A stretch of 64,000 bases of DNA from Brachypodius melanocephalos (GCA_013398615.1 VZSR01001755.1:1416278-1480277); one strand, 5' to 3'. Positions 22,184 through 34,255 are shown, numbered from the stretch's first letter. The notes: generated by a model from the letters alone, not told the origin. A program made the numbers and translations.

Positions 22184-22396
22184 GGAAAAAAAAACCAAAA
22201 CAAACCAACAAAACAACAAAACACAACAAAACCCCCGCAAAAAATAAGCAAACAAAAAACCCCCAGAACCCCCCAAAACCAAAAAACCAAAAAACCCAAC
22301 ATCAACAAAAGAAACGACAAAAAAACCCCACAAAAAAACCAAAAAACAAACAAAACAAAAAAAACCCCTCAAAAATAAAAAAAAAACCCACACCAC
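22184..22396 (+). repeat. A/C low-complexity tract (AAAACC, CAAAA)
   Basis: About 210 bp is almost free of G and T. Frames rich in Lys, Gln, Thr and Pro on the plus strand, and in Phe, Val and Leu on the minus strand, are composition artefacts. Confidence 0.95.
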
Positions 22397-23482
22397 AAAC
22401 TTGGGGAAAAAGAAAATTCCTTTTCCCACTCCAGTGCTCTCGGAACTCTGAGCATTGATCCCTGATTTGAACATTGGAAATGGATTTTTCCTGCTGGAAT
22501 TCAGTCACAGAACTGGCCTGAGCTGGAGGAAAAGGAGATTTCCGGGATGCAACCCCCCAGGTTATTTAGTTTAGGGATTGGTGTAACCCTGAGTGAATCC
22601 TGGAGATGGAATAAGTGGAATATTTGGGCTCTGGAGAGGCTGGCACTGCTGCTGCTGCTCCTGGATGGAGCACCAAAGGCAGCCCTGGGCAAGGGAACCG
22701 TCAGGAAAAGTGTCCTGGAGCAGAAGCTGTCACCAAAAATATCATTTTGGGCTCTATTTGAAATATTGCCCCACAAATGAAAACAAAAGAGCACCACCAG
22801 AAGGGAACAGAAAAAGCACAGGGAGCTGCCATTCGTTGCTGTTTTATCGCCACTTTTACTGTTCCAAAATGTATTCTCAGTGTCAGTGGCTGGAGGAGAA
22901 AACCAGGATGAGAAGAATTCATTTCTTATCCATTTTTATTTTGGTTTTTTCCTCCCCTCAAAGTTTACTCCAGGAGAAGGGAATTTAGCAAATGTTCCAA
23001 CCTGAAAATGTAGAGGAATATTTTGAATTTCTTAAATACGGATGCAAATCCTTTTTTTTTTTTTTTCCTGCTTAACCTCCACCTCTACAAACCAGATCCT
23101 CAATCAAGAGGCAGGATTTTCCTGCAGAACAGGAGAAAATTGGGATCCCAGGGATATTTTTCCTGGATATGTTGCAGTTTCAGTGTTGCTTTCACCCCAG
23201 AGCAGGAGCAGGTTGTTCCTGCTCTCTCTTTCCTGCTTTGCTGTCCCTTTATCCTGGGAATTTTATCCAGAGCAGCCTTCCCATGGGTTTTCCCCTGGGA
23301 GTGGGAGGATAATCCGGCGGACAGAATCTGCAAAAATGTTTCTTTGTGATCAGCGATTCCCCACCCAGGCCAGGCTGTTATCACCTGCCCTTGACATCCC
23401 CAACCTCTGCTGGCTGAGGGTTGGACTTAGGGAATGTTGGAAGAAGTTTCCAAATCCTTCCTGGACTCAGAGCAGTGCCTTG
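22397..23482. other. Unique non-coding sequence up to the second gap
   Basis: No gene is recognised. A T-run lies at about 23052-23066. A frame of 263 codons crossing the N gap is artificial. Confidence 0.45.
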
Positions 23483-23582
23483 NNNNNNNNNNNNNNNNNN
23501 NNNNNNNNNNNNNNNNNNNNNNNNNNNNNNNNNNNNNNNNNNNNNNNNNNNNNNNNNNNNNNNNNNNNNNNNNNNNNNNNNN
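23483..23582. other. Assembly gap (100 N)
   Basis: Exactly 100 N. Both flanks are ordinary unique sequence, so the gap content cannot be inferred. Confidence 0.99.
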
Positions 23583-24479
23583 GAAATACAGCAAAGATCA
23601 AACTGAAGGCATCAGGAGTGTGTCTCGCAGGCTGCTGCTGCTGGTGTGAGGATTTAAGTTTTTTTTTTGTTGTTGCTGATGTTGCTGAGCTGCACGGGAG
23701 AGGTTGGGAAGAGCCCTGTGTTAATGCTGGAATAATCCCAGCGCTTTTAGGGGGTTTTGCTACCGAGCAGAGCCACGGAAAATGGATTTCTCTCCCCTTT
23801 GGTTTCCACTGGACCCAAAGGAAAGATCCCTGAGCTGTGAGTTGGGGCTCTGAGCAGAGCCCAGGAGCTTCCTGGCCGTGCCATTCCCCAATTCCCTCCG
23901 TGGGGCAATGCCTGGCTCCGTGCAGATGAGCAGATAAACTCCCCATTCCTGGGGAATTCTCTCCCTAATTCCCGAGGCCCCGAGCAGGAGGAAGAGCCGG
24001 GAGCCCGATCTGATGGCGCTCATTCATCTCCCTTTACTCACACCCTGCCAGCCCTCCCCGCTCCCCAGCACGGCAGGGCCCGGCACAGTGAGATCCCGTT
24101 TTTATCTCGGTTCAGGGATCTCTCCTTATTTATTTAAACCTCTGCTGCCTCCAGCTTCAGTGACGATGCTGCTGCCCTCAGCATCACGGCCCCAGCCAAC
24201 AACAACAAGCTCCATTTAGTCTGCCACAGCTTCCTACGGAGAATTGTTTTCTCACTTTACTCCTGATCCTCAACCCTTTCAAAACAGGCAAAGCCTCGAA
24301 ATTATCCCCAACAGGCTTTTGCATTCATCCACTTTGAAACAAAGCCTTTACACATGTTTGTTCTGCAGGGTCCCACTGATTTTGCCCTTTGCAAACTTTT
24401 CTCCCATTGCTTCTCTCCAAGCCTTTTCCTTCCAGGACTTTTATTATCTGGATGGGAAAGGCTGGAAGGGGACAGAGAC
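23583..24479. other. Unique non-coding sequence
   Basis: No coding or RNA feature can be supported. Confidence 0.45.
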
Positions 24480-24572
24480 AAAAAAAAAACCCGAACAACA
24501 ACAAGCCCCCAAAAAACCAAAAAAACCCCCAACAACAAAGAAAAGGACAGGAAAAAAGGACAGAAAAAAAAT
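24480..24572 (+). repeat. A-rich CAA/CCCAAAAA tract
   Basis: Low-complexity A with C and G interruptions. Lys/Gln/Asn-rich frames come from it. Confidence 0.9.
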
Positions 24573-26350
24573 TCAAAGTGTTTCTTTTATTTGATTCCCA
24601 GTTCCTTGTTTATGCATCTACAAACACACAGGGGCAGATGCTGCGTTCTAACCCTGCAATAATTGGCTCTGGACAAACGGGAGCTCATAATAATAAAATA
24701 ATAATATTGTGAATCAAAAGAGCTGCTGGAATGATGAGAATTATTCCTGAGTGCGTGGGCACCCCGGCAGTGCCAGGAAGGGAAAAAACATCCCCTGTGC
24801 CTGCTCCTGTCTTCAGACCCCCAAAGTGGCAGCCAGACCAGGCTGTCCCGGTCCTATTTCCCTGCTCCTTCCAGGCAGGCACAGGGAAGGTCCTGCTGGC
24901 TCTGTGGGAGTGGGGAAACGGGGAATGTTGGTAAATAAATCCTAATTCTGATTCCTGGCACTGCCTTTTTCCTCCACAGCCACCTGGCCATGAGCAGCCT
25001 GGAGCAGACAGAGGATGAGGTGGCTCCATGCAAGGAGCTCAGCAATTCCCATCCCAGCCTGGAACAGGGAACTTGGAACTGTCAAAAAAAAAAAACCCAA
25101 AAAATTTTGTGTCTTTGGTTTTGCTGACGTTTCTTCCTAAGCCTGGCTCTGCTGGGAGAAGGGCAGCTGGGAGGACTCTGGGGTGGCTTTGTGCTCTCCA
25201 GCCTCCCCCTCTCTCCACCAACACCAGAGGAGAAATCCCCAAAAGGTGTGAAGGGGAAATCCACGTCCTGACCAGCTCTGAACGTGCTGAAGGGAAAATG
25301 CTCCTCCAGGAGGACGTGGCTGCTGTGGGACAGCCCCTGTGACAGCAGCTCTGGCTGAGCCCCCTGGAGCTCATCTGTGTCCCTCAGGTGCAGAATTCCC
25401 AAGGGTTTTGGGCTCAGGTGACTCTGGTGAGACCCAAGCTCCTCAATCACTGTGTGCATTTGGGAATGTCACCTTGGGAATGTCACTTTGGGAATGTCAC
25501 TTTTGGGGACGTGTCCCTGCCACGAGTGCATCAGCTGAGGCACAGGATGTGATTTCAGGGCTGGGCTGGAGCTGATCTCAGCCCTGCTGCTGACAGGGCA
25601 GCTCCTGCTCCAGCTGCAGCGTCCCTGTGCCTCCCTCAGCTCAGCTCAGCTGCTCCAGGAGCACGGCCAGGCCTGCGAGCTCATCCAGCCCAAAGCCAAG
25701 CCTCTTCCCTGGGAGGCTGCAGCAGAGGAAAGCTGTTTGGGATCCTCTGGATCCCAACATGATCCCACGGCCATCCCTTTTCACATTTTGGAGAGCACGG
25801 AATGCCGTTGTTATTTCTGCGTGTGATACTTATGCTCTCCGACAGAACCAGAGGAGTCCTCTCCAACATTCTGCTCCTTTCAGAATCTCACTGGAGGCAC
25901 CAAAAAGCTGCTCCAGGTGGACAGCTGAGGTCTCCACCCTTGAGCAGCACATCCAGGATCTTGAGCTGTCCCCAAACTCCAAACAGACAAGATGAACTTT
26001 GTTTAACTCACTCCTCGCAAGGCTCCTTCCCTGCCTGGACAATTTGCCCGCTCCCATGGGAAGCAGAACTGGTGCTGTGGCTCGTTCTCAGCTCCTGATA
26101 AACTCTGTCAACACCCTGATCAACACTGGAGTATCGATTTTGGAAAATCAGATATTTAACAGTTCAATATTATTCAGATATTTAACTGTTCAATCAGGCT
26201 GAGTCTGGGAAAGGAGAGCTCGTATTGGAGGAGGGATGGAAGAACTGGTGAGTGGAAAAGGCACTCCCAGCAGCACCAATGCCTCTTTTACCACAGGATT
26301 TCACCATTTGAAAAGAATATTCAGCTATTTTATTACTGGGGGTGAGCTGT
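24573..26350. other. Unique non-coding sequence
   Basis: About 1.8 kb without recognisable features apart from a small 16-bp triple repeat. The stretch 25150-26000 is GC-richer, and its frames have no family resemblance. Confidence 0.45.
25462..25507 (+). repeat. 16-bp tandem repeat, three copies
   Basis: Three copies of TTGGGAATGTCAC(C/T)T in a row. Confidence 0.88.
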
Positions 26351-26399
26351 CATTTAGTTTTTATTTAGTTTTGCTTTAGTTTTGATTTAGTTTGGATTT
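26351..26399 (+). repeat. TTTAGTTTTGA short tandem repeat
   Basis: About five degenerate 10-11 bp units of ATTTAGTTTT type. Confidence 0.8.
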
Positions 26400-26879
26400 G
26401 CAGGCACTGGAAGGAACTTGTGCTTTTCACTTGCCTGCTGCACTTGAGGTGGTGCTATCAAACCTATGAACCTGACATAAAACACAATTTTTAAAAAAAT
26501 CATTCCCAACCACAATTTCTAATTGCATAGGCAAGAATCCATAAGGACAGTGATGTCCCTGGATGGTTCATGTCACCAAAATTTTCTGGCAAAATTCTGG
26601 GGCAGAACTTTCCGGTGAAAACTTTCCCTGGTTAAAACCGAACCCTGGAGCAGCTCTGAGAACTGATATCTGCTCCTTACACGTTTCTTGTTGAAAAGGT
26701 GGCTCCAGCGTGAAAGTCCTTTCAAAACCCAGGCTGTACATCCGAAGCAAGCCCACCAGAAAAGAAAAACAATAAAGAAAGTAGCTTTGAAAGACTGGGC
26801 AAAGGTCTGGAGGAGCCAGAGTTTTCCTTCCCTGCAGTAAAGCGTGGCTAAAACAACACAAACTCCTATGGCTTGCTAA

Positions 26880-27165
26880 TTTTTTTTCAACCCAATATTT
26901 TCATATAATTTGTGTGCTTTATAAGCCTTGGAAAAGCCACAAGAGGCCACACGTTTCTGATGTAATCGTCTTTGAATTCAACAAAGCCCATTACCATGTC
27001 AATGAGGGGGCTGGGTTCAAAGAGCACGGGGTGGTTTGCAGAGCACCCAGAGGGGATTTGCACCGCTGCTACTGAAATAATAAACTCCTCTCTCCCCACT
27101 ACTCCCTCCCAAATTTCGGCTCCAGCTGGAGACATTTCAAGAGTTTCCTTCTAATCGCGGATAAT
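26880..27165. promoter_or_regulatory. Candidate conserved non-coding element
   Basis: Unique sequence with TTCATATAATTTGTGTGC, GATGTAATCGTCTTTGAATTC and CCATTACCATGTCAATGAG. It marks the left edge of the CNE-like part of the window. Function is inferred. Confidence 0.3.
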
Positions 27166-27424
27166 TCTTTTTTTGTTGTGTCATTTGGGGTTCTGTTGTT
27201 GGCCACAACAAACGTTGCTATGTGACTGGAGCAGCTTTAGGTGAGGTCAGTTTGAGCAGAACCTTCCCTGCATTTTGGCCCTTCAGGATCTTCCATACTT
27301 CGGGGGCTGCTTCATGGAAATGGCTTTTTTTAAACTTTTTTTCTCTCCACCAGTTTATCCCAGTTTTTCTGCTCTCTGCGAGCTGTGCTGATTTTTTTAA
27401 ATTTTTTTTTTCTTTTCCCCCAAG

Positions 27425-27560
27425 CTTTAATTAGAAGAGGTTAATCACCGATGCTTAAACTGTCAAACACTTCTGCACGGGAATATTTTCCTGCAGGAGA
27501 AGTGCCACTGGCTTACACTGAGCTATTCATGGTGAGGAATATTTTATAGGGATTCAGGTT
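27425..27560. promoter_or_regulatory. Candidate conserved non-coding element
   Basis: The block contains GCTTTAATTAGAAGAGGTTAA, GCTTAAACTGTCAA and CTATTCATGGTGAGGAATA. It is unique and moderately AT-rich. Function is inferred. Confidence 0.3.
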
Positions 27561-28010
27561 TTGCACGTTTGAGACCTCACATGGGCCCTTCCAGCAGCAG
27601 AAGGGAAGGCAGGAGGTGGCAACGCCAAGCTCAAACTACAGAAAAGAAAGAAAATTTTTAAAAAGAGCTAAAACCACCCCAAAAGTTTTGCTGCAAATGT
27701 TCACCTTGGGTACAACACCTCGCAAAATCCTTTGGGATGGAATAGTCAAAGATTATTTATTCCAAAATATTGCAAGTTGAAAGTGACAGCTCAGGGTGAG
27801 AGAGTTGAAGGGTTCGGTGTCCAGAGTACCAAAAAAAGAGACTAAAAATGAGAGCCTTGACACAGAGAGATGTTCCTTGATGAAGAAAATCATCTGGTGA
27901 AGTCCTTTCCTGTTGCTCACAGACCATCCATCGCTCTCCTCTGGATCTAATCCATGACTGGAGGGATGAGGATCTGATTTTTGGGGCAGTGATCTCACCC
28001 TGCTCCCTCT

Positions 28011-28158
28011 CCAAACCCAGGGAACCTCCAGATCCTATGGGATCTCTCCAAACCCAGAGAAGCTCCAGATCCTGTGGGGTCACTCCAAACCCAGGGAACC
28101 TCCAGATCCTATGGGGTCTCTCCAAACCCAGGGAAGCTCCAGATCCTGTGGGGTTTCC
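28011..28158 (+). repeat. 37-bp tandem repeat, four copies in A-B-A-B order
   Basis: Units occupy 28011-28047, 28048-28084, 28085-28121 and 28122-28158. Units 1 and 3 carry AACCTCCAGATCCTATGG; units 2 and 4 carry AAGCTCCAGATCCTGTGG. It is therefore a duplicated 74-bp dimer. A minus-strand frame of 257 codons passes through the array and is not taken as a gene. Confidence 0.96.
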
Positions 28159-28519
28159 AAACTGATGCCGAAATGCCCTGGGCAGAGGGATAAGGTGACA
28201 TCGGGGAAGGAGCTCTGTCACCCGACTGAGGGCAGGACAGAATTGCCAAAACATCACTGATTTAATTACCAAACACCAAAGCCTGCTCTCAGAGCCCTGT
28301 GCTAGCCCAGGTGCGTGTGTGGGATGGCAGAGAGGTTTCAGAGGGAATCCCAAACCTTTGCAAAGCATCTGGAGAGCAGGAGGAACACCCCAAGGGTGAA
28401 ACCCCACCTCATCCCGCAGATGGCTGAGCAGAAGGACCAACAGCCACAGAGACACAAAACTTTGGGGGTGTTTAGGGCAGGGAAGAGCATTTTCCTCTCG
28501 GTTTAAGAAGATGCCAACC

Positions 28520-28795
28520 CTGCAGCTCACCAGAGCAGGGCCATTAAGGCTTTATTACAATCGAGTTTTATAACCCGCGTTTCTAATAAGTCCTGCAAGA
28601 ATGCGGCTGCATGCAGTAATCATTTCATAAATATTAATACAGCATTTAGAGACGGGGGCCTTAATTTAGAGTGTTGCCTTTTTACTGGCAAGTGCAGGGT
28701 TTAATTAGGGCAGTAAAAGCAGAGATTAGTTAAGCCTTGCTGCTGTTCTAATACCTGGGAACCAGCACCAGCCCGGCTTTAATAAGCAGCTTCTG
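28520..28795. promoter_or_regulatory. Candidate conserved non-coding element
   Basis: Dense motif content: GGCTTTATTACAATCGAG, TTTTATAACCCGCG, CATGCAGTAATCATTTC, ATAAATATTAATACAGC, GGGTTTAATTAGGGCAG. TTTATTAC/TTTATAAC resemble posterior-HOX/CDX sites, and TAATTAG and TTAATTTAG are homeodomain cores. This is one of the strongest enhancer-like blocks in the window by texture. Confidence 0.42.
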
Positions 28796-28936
28796 AGGAG
28801 GTGAAAGAAATTCCTCTGGCTGGAGAGGCTGAGGGGGGAAGGTTTGCTGCTGGAAAGTGGCTGTATTCTTTAACAAGGCTAGACTGTGGAATGACTTCTT
28901 CTTGCTGTCTGCATTTTTGTGTGCGTGTGTGTTCGT

Positions 28937-28955
28937 TCACACACACACACACACG
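28937..28955 (+). repeat. (CA)n dinucleotide repeat
   Basis: About nine CA units follow a short GT-rich stretch (GTGCGTGTGTG). Confidence 0.9.
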
Positions 28956-29954
28956 GCTCCAGGCAGGGCCAGCAGGGATTGACAGACTCCTCCAAATAAA
29001 GGAGCACCAGCACGAGCAACCAGCACCAAAGGCTTGGATTTCTTGTCTGGAAAAAAAAAATAAAAATATTGACTCGTTTTTTTTTCATACATTGGTTATT
29101 TTGGTTCAATCCTGTGCTCCTGGAAGCTCCTTTTTTTTCTTTTTTTTCCCCTGCCCTGCTGGGTTTTGTCCCCTGATAGAGCAGTGGGGAGGAGGCAGCA
29201 CCCTGAGTTTCCATCTCCGCTCGCACGGAAGGAACAACGACCTCGGTGTATCATTTTCCCAACGGAGGAGATAAAAACAACCAGCCTGGAGCAACTCACT
29301 GCTCCCAAAATCACAGGACTGGGGAAGGGTTTTATCCCCTAAACTCCTGCGGCACCAAACCCCCTCTCCAAGCAGGCGCTGCCGAGGCTGGGACACGGCG
29401 TTTTCCCAAAGAAAGGATAATTCCAGCAGCTGGGATGGGGCAGGGGAAGGAGAGGCCACAGCCCGGCTGTGCAGGAGCAGATTTGAGGCACAGGAAGAGC
29501 TCTGGGCTCCCTCAGGAGGGTCCTGGCTGTGCCAAAAGCTGAACTCACATCCCCTCGGTCCCAGCCTGGGAAGATAAGCCGTGGTTCTGGGGGAAAGCCC
29601 AGCGGGTGAGGACAGCTCTGGGAAGAGAGGCAGTTGTGGTTCCTCCTGCAGCCCCCTCAGCCTCGTGATTTATGACAATCTTTGTTTTGCAGGCCCAGCG
29701 TGTCCCGGCCAGCGCGGATTGGAACATTTGGAGCCATCCCGGGTCACACCCCGGCTGAACCTCTGGGGAGCACGGAGCCCAGGCTGTGTCCCCACACGTG
29801 TGGGGGTGAGGGTGAGATCTGGGACAGCAACAGCCACCCCCCGAGGGAATTGTCACCCTTGGGTTTCTGGAAATAAGGGCAAACCTCCCCCTTTGAATGA
29901 CAGGAATGTGGAGGGAAAAGAGCAAAATGAAAGATATCACAGAGAGAGTGAGAT
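28956..29954. other. Unique non-coding sequence
   Basis: No exon is supported. A T-run lies near 29129-29148. The stretch is GC-richer after 29330, with frames of up to 219 codons on the minus strand that lack recognisable domains. Confidence 0.4.
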
Positions 29955-30210
29955 TGGAATCACAGAATATCCTGAGTGGGACAGGGACCCACAGGGGACA
30001 TCCAGTGCAACTCCCTGCCCAGACCCCCCAACAATCCCACCCTGGGCATCCAAACCCTCCTGGAGCTCTGGGAGCCTTGGGAATGTCCCCATTCCCTGGG
30101 AGCCTGGGCAGTGCCCAGCACCATCTGGGAGAAGAACCTTTCCCTAAAATCCATCCTGATCCCCTGAGATAGCTCCAGCATTCCCTGGGTCCTGTCCCTG
30201 TCACAGGGAG
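29955..30210 (-). mobile_element. CR1 LINE 3' fragment, J2-like
   Basis: The plus strand reads AATCACAGAATATCCTGAG, then 'acaatcccaccctgggcatccaaa', 'ctcctggagctctgggagccttggg', 'gggagcctgggcagtgcccagcacc' and 'cctgtccctgtcacagg'. That is the complement of a songbird-type CR1 3' region as I remember it. It is the longest and best-preserved CR1 copy here, 5'-truncated and without its coding region. Confidence 0.85.
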
Positions 30211-30384
30211 CCGTTCCTGCCCCTCAGGAGGAAATCAGGACTGGAGGCAAGTGGAAAATTGGAATCCCAGCAGGACTGGTGCTGGATCCAGAGGGAATCC
30301 TGAGCATTCTGGGTGTGGAATGGGAATCCCAGGGCTGGAACCTCTCCAGCTTTTTTTGCACCTTCCTTGGCCAAGCTGAGCAGC

Positions 30385-30563
30385 ATTCCTGACCATTCCC
30401 AACCATTCCCAGCCATTCCCAGCCATTCCCAACCATTCTCAGCCATTCCCAGCCACACCCAACCATTCTCAACCATTCCCAGCCATTCCCAACCATTCCC
30501 GGCCATTCCCAGCCATTCCCAACCATTCCCAGCCATTCCCAGCCATTCCCAGCCACTCCCAGC
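30385..30563 (+). repeat. CCATTCCCAG 10-bp minisatellite
   Basis: About 18 units alternate among CCATTCCCAG, CCATTCCCAA and CCATTCTCA. Frames such as SHSQPFPAIP, and NGWEWLGMAG on the other strand, are translations of it. Confidence 0.95.
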
Positions 30564-30597
30564 TGTGACACTTGGATCATCATTAGGGGACGTCGCC

Positions 30598-30790
30598 ACG
30601 GCTGCTTTCACAATTAAAAATCAATCCAGCTCATGCTGCAGCCCGTGTTATAAAAATAAACGCAGCTACTTTGCATAACAGCATAATTAGGGCCTAATTG
30701 CCAGCTGGTGTGTTAAACCATAAATGAAAACAAACAGGGCAATAAATGGAATTATTAGAAAGATATTATGGCTTGGGGAGATATTTTACA
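30598..30790. promoter_or_regulatory. Candidate conserved non-coding element
   Basis: Motif-dense unique sequence: CACAATTAAAAATCAATCC, TATAAAAATAAACGCAGC, CATAATTAGGGCCTAATTGC (two TAAT cores in inverted orientation), ACCATAAATGAAAAC and AATAAATGGAATTATTAG. The TAATTAGGGCCTAATTG word is close to a palindrome. Function is inferred. Confidence 0.42.
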
Positions 30791-33284
30791 CCACGGGGGC
30801 TTATTTGGAGGATCCCAGAGCAAACCCAGCCTGAGCAGAACTAAGCAGGGCCCTTCTCACTCCTCTTCCTCAAATCCCTGGGGATCCATCAAACAATCCA
30901 TCATCATCCTCTTTCCACTTGGGATCATCCCTGGGGGCATCCTCACAGAGAGAAATCAGTTTTTAGTGTGAAGAGATGCAACAAATGGAATCCCATGGAA
31001 AGGCCCAGAGACAGAGAAGGAATATTTGTGTGTCTCATTCCTGGAGGAGGGATTGGGGTTGGGAATGGCACCGGTCCCAGAGTTTTCCTGGAAATTTTAC
31101 CTTGTGCTAAAACACGATCCATCATTAAAGCTGATTTAAATTTTTCAGCATTTCTGCCTTAGTTTCCTGCTGGTGCTGTTTGGTTTTGGTGAACATTCGG
31201 AATTATGAGGACAGTCAAACAGACCTTCCCAACAGGGTGCTGGCAATGATGCTGAGCATCACCTCCAGGAGCTCCTGAGTTATTTCCCTCCGTGATGAAC
31301 AGACACAGGGCACACTGGAGACACCCTGGGACACCCTCTGCCATCATTCTTCCCTTTTCCCCCCTCTTCACGAGGAGCTTCCCTGAGCGCTTCTATCAGA
31401 AGAAAAGCCTGTCCTGTCAGGCAGCCCTTAAAAATGAAATTACTCCGGGCAATAACAAATTCAGGGCAGGATCTGTTGAAAACAAGGCACAAAACACCCG
31501 TTGAAAGAGCAGGGAGGATAAAAGTTCACGGGGCACAGGTGTGCCCACAGCTGTCCCCAGCACAGCTCTCTGCTGATGAATTTTTGCTTGCAAATGCTGT
31601 GATAAGAGCAGGGCAGGGCAAAGCAGAGGAGGAAGAAGAGGGAAACTCCAACCCAACGGCAAGTCAGTGGGTTAGAAATGCTGAATCTTCGACAAATCCC
31701 CCGTCCTTCTCTTGGCTCCGCATTGGATTTGATGAGATTTATCCCTGCTCCCCGTGTAAATTCAACTGAGGAACGTGAATTGGAACAAGCAACGCTCCGA
31801 AGGACCCTGGGACCCTGGAGGGAGCGGGCAAACCTCAGGAACGGCATTTGTTGTGTTGGAGAGGATTTCCAGCTCTGCTGGAGCTGGCTTTTGGAGATAA
31901 TTGAGGATTGCATTGCCAGGGAATTGTCTTGCCAGGACCCGTGTGAACTCAGGCGCCTCTGGAACACCTGGGTTGCATTACCAGGGATCGTGGGACTTCC
32001 CCTGGTGACACCACGCACCAGGGCAGCTCCAGGATGTGGCTTGGCCGTTTCCTGGAGTCTCTTCACCAATTAGGGCAGCAATTGGATGGGGAGATTCCGG
32101 CCAAAGGGATTGAGAGGAAATCACAGGTATTTGTGGCATCAATCCGCAGCGAATCCCTCATTTCAGGGCCAGGGGGGTTTGCTCAGCCTCTTCACTCGCA
32201 GGATGTTCTGCAGTTTTGCAGCAGCTTCCGTTGGAAAATTCCCAATCCCTTCCAAACATGGCTCAAATGTTGTGTCAGTGGCAGCAGCAGGAGTTGGCCT
32301 TTGCTGGGTGTGACCCACAGGGTTTGGCCATGGAGCATCCTCAACCAAGATCTTCCCAGAGCTGGTTAAACGGATTTGTGAACGTGTTTAACCTCTGTGC
32401 TGTGCTCCCTTTGCTTAGAGCTGCACCCTCTGCCCGCACACCATCTAACCCTGGCTCTGGGTGCTCCAGGCAGCCCAGCTTCCCTGTGGATCAATCCCAT
32501 TCATGTTGAGCCTTTGGAGAGCTGTTTTCCCCAGCATTCCCCACATTTGTACTGGGCGCTTCCTTCGGGGACACGTTGCCATTCACGTTTGTTTTCTATT
32601 CTCTTTGGCTGCCTCTCGTTGCTCTCCTCCAGCAGCTCTGGCAGGAGCGGGGAGCTAATGACTTCAGAAGGTCCTATTTCATGAAAAGTTTATCTCCTCC
32701 TGACTGACAGCTCCGTGGATCCTTTCCAAGAGCTTCAGGTTGGTTTTCCCAATGTCCTCTTATGTCAGACACAAGATTTATTCTCCTGCCAATACCCAGA
32801 AGGTTTGAATCACAGGATGTGCCTGTCATGCTCTGCCTCTCCACCAGCTCTGATGGGCATGTGGGGTATTAAATGGACACTTTATTCCTTGGGGAGAAGA
32901 AAAGGCACTTTATTTTAACAAGTTTGCTCTGTCCCTGAGAGGGGAGCAAGAGAAAACAGAGGGGAAAGGACGCGAAAGAAAGATGTGGAGAAAAACGTGA
33001 GCAAAATTAAAGGCAAAGAGAATGAATGAAGGATTAATAAAAGCGAATGAAAAGGCAAAATGAAAAGAGAGATGAAAAGAGATCTTGGAATGTCCCCTGC
33101 AGGAAGCAAAGACACCAAACCTTGCTGGTGAGAAGGGGTCTAGAGAAGCAAAGGGAACCCCTCAGCTCAGGGAGGAAGAGGGAGAGTGGAGGGGGCCTCA
33201 AAAGGATCCACCAGAAATGGAACCTTTGTGCCTGTGCTGATCCTGCTGCTGGGATCAGCTGGGGCCTCCTTGGATTGGATTTTG
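30791..33284. other. Unique non-coding sequence
   Basis: About 2.5 kb with no recognised exon, RNA or repeat. A purine-rich GA stretch lies at about 32940-33070. Frames up to 202 codons lack domains. Confidence 0.42.
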
Positions 33285-33480
33285 GGAATAAACTCTTCCC
33301 TGTGGGGCTGGGCAGGCCCTGGCACAGATTCCCAGGGAGTTTTTGGGATGCTCATCCCTGGAAATGTCCACGACCAGGCTGGACTGGGCTTGGATCAATC
33401 TGGGACAGTGGGAGGTGTGGAATGAAGCGGTTTTGGAGATCCCTTCCCACCCAACCCATTCCGTAATTCCACGAAACACA
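33285..33480 (+). mobile_element. CR1 LINE 3' fragment
   Basis: The fragment reads 'gaataaactcttccctgtggg', 'aggccctggcacagattccc', 'tggaaatgtccacgaccaggctgga' and the GGAGATCCCTTCCCACCCAACCCATTCC-type end. It is 5'-truncated and non-coding. Confidence 0.85.
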
Positions 33481-33614
33481 GGGAATTACCGCAGGCACCC
33501 CTTGCTCCCTTCCCTGTGGGTGCAGAAGAAGCCCGGAAAACTCTGCAGTTCCTCCAGCCCCCCTTGGAAGGGTCACACAATAAAACAAGATAAAGGCGGC
33601 AGCCAAGGCAAACA

Positions 33615-34255
33615 CAACAGGCCCACTCTCAACATTTATTCCTGGATATTTTTTTAGAAAAAGAAAATACAGACTAAGCACATAAATGGACAAGGCTTAC
33701 TTAGCTCAGTCATTTTTTTCCCTCCCATGCACCACTTTGGAAAATAAATAGTTTTTAAAAATATGGAGGGTTTTTTTTTCTCTTTGCAATCCAAGGCCCG
33801 TATGCACACTCACAGCAGACCTTTAAGAGCTACATTTTTTCCTTTTTTTTTTTTCTCTGCTGTAATTATGGTCTCATTAAGATTCCAATAAAAAATAGTC
33901 AAGAAAACCATTTTTTTCTTCTTCTTTTTTTTATTTCTTTAATTTTTTTTTCAGAGAAAACAGAAGTGCCCACAGTGTCTCTCTCTACATGTTATGCTTT
34001 TAAAATATTTGCATTTGAAATTCCTCACTGCAAATAATTCCAAGCCAAATGTAAATATAACACTTAGATTACTCCCAGAAGAACATTCTTTTGACCATTA
34101 ATCCCTCCAATTCGGAATCAAATTTTTCCCTCTCTCTCCTTTTTTTTTTTTTTTTTTCAATTTTTCCTCCCCCAAGACTGTAATTCCACTGTATTGACTG
34201 GATCTTCTGATTTGACAGGCGATATGTGCTAGGAAAAATATCCATATTTTAGGAC
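33615..34255 (-). other. Candidate conserved non-coding block or minus-strand terminal exon
   Basis: This 640-bp block is AT-rich, unique and unlike its GC-richer flanks. On the minus strand it contains many long A-runs, TTTTTATTGG, TTTAAAAGCATAACATG and TTATTTATTTTCC. It ends with an AATAAA signal (complement of 33635-33640) followed within about 10-30 bp by a GT-rich stretch (complement of about 33605-33630). That is how a vertebrate 3' untranslated region ends. A TTTTTCCTAG word near 34233 could be the acceptor. No coding exon upstream was recognised, so it may equally be a conserved enhancer. Confidence 0.28.

Noticed and set aside
22142..22474. Minus-strand Phe/Val/Leu-rich frame that looks like a membrane protein
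   Set aside because: It is a reading of the A/C low-complexity tract in complement. The apparent hydrophobicity is due to TTT and GTT codons.
23042..23833. 263-codon frame across the second gap
   Set aside because: About 34 codons are N, so continuity is artificial.
27757..28530. 257-codon minus-strand frame
   Set aside because: It includes the 37-bp array translation. No domain, start context or splice partner was recognised.
29680..29700. Splice-acceptor-like TTTGTTTTGCAG/G with a TTATGAC branch-like word
   Set aside because: No recognisable exon follows and no donor or partner exon was found. Such matches occur by chance many times per 64 kb.
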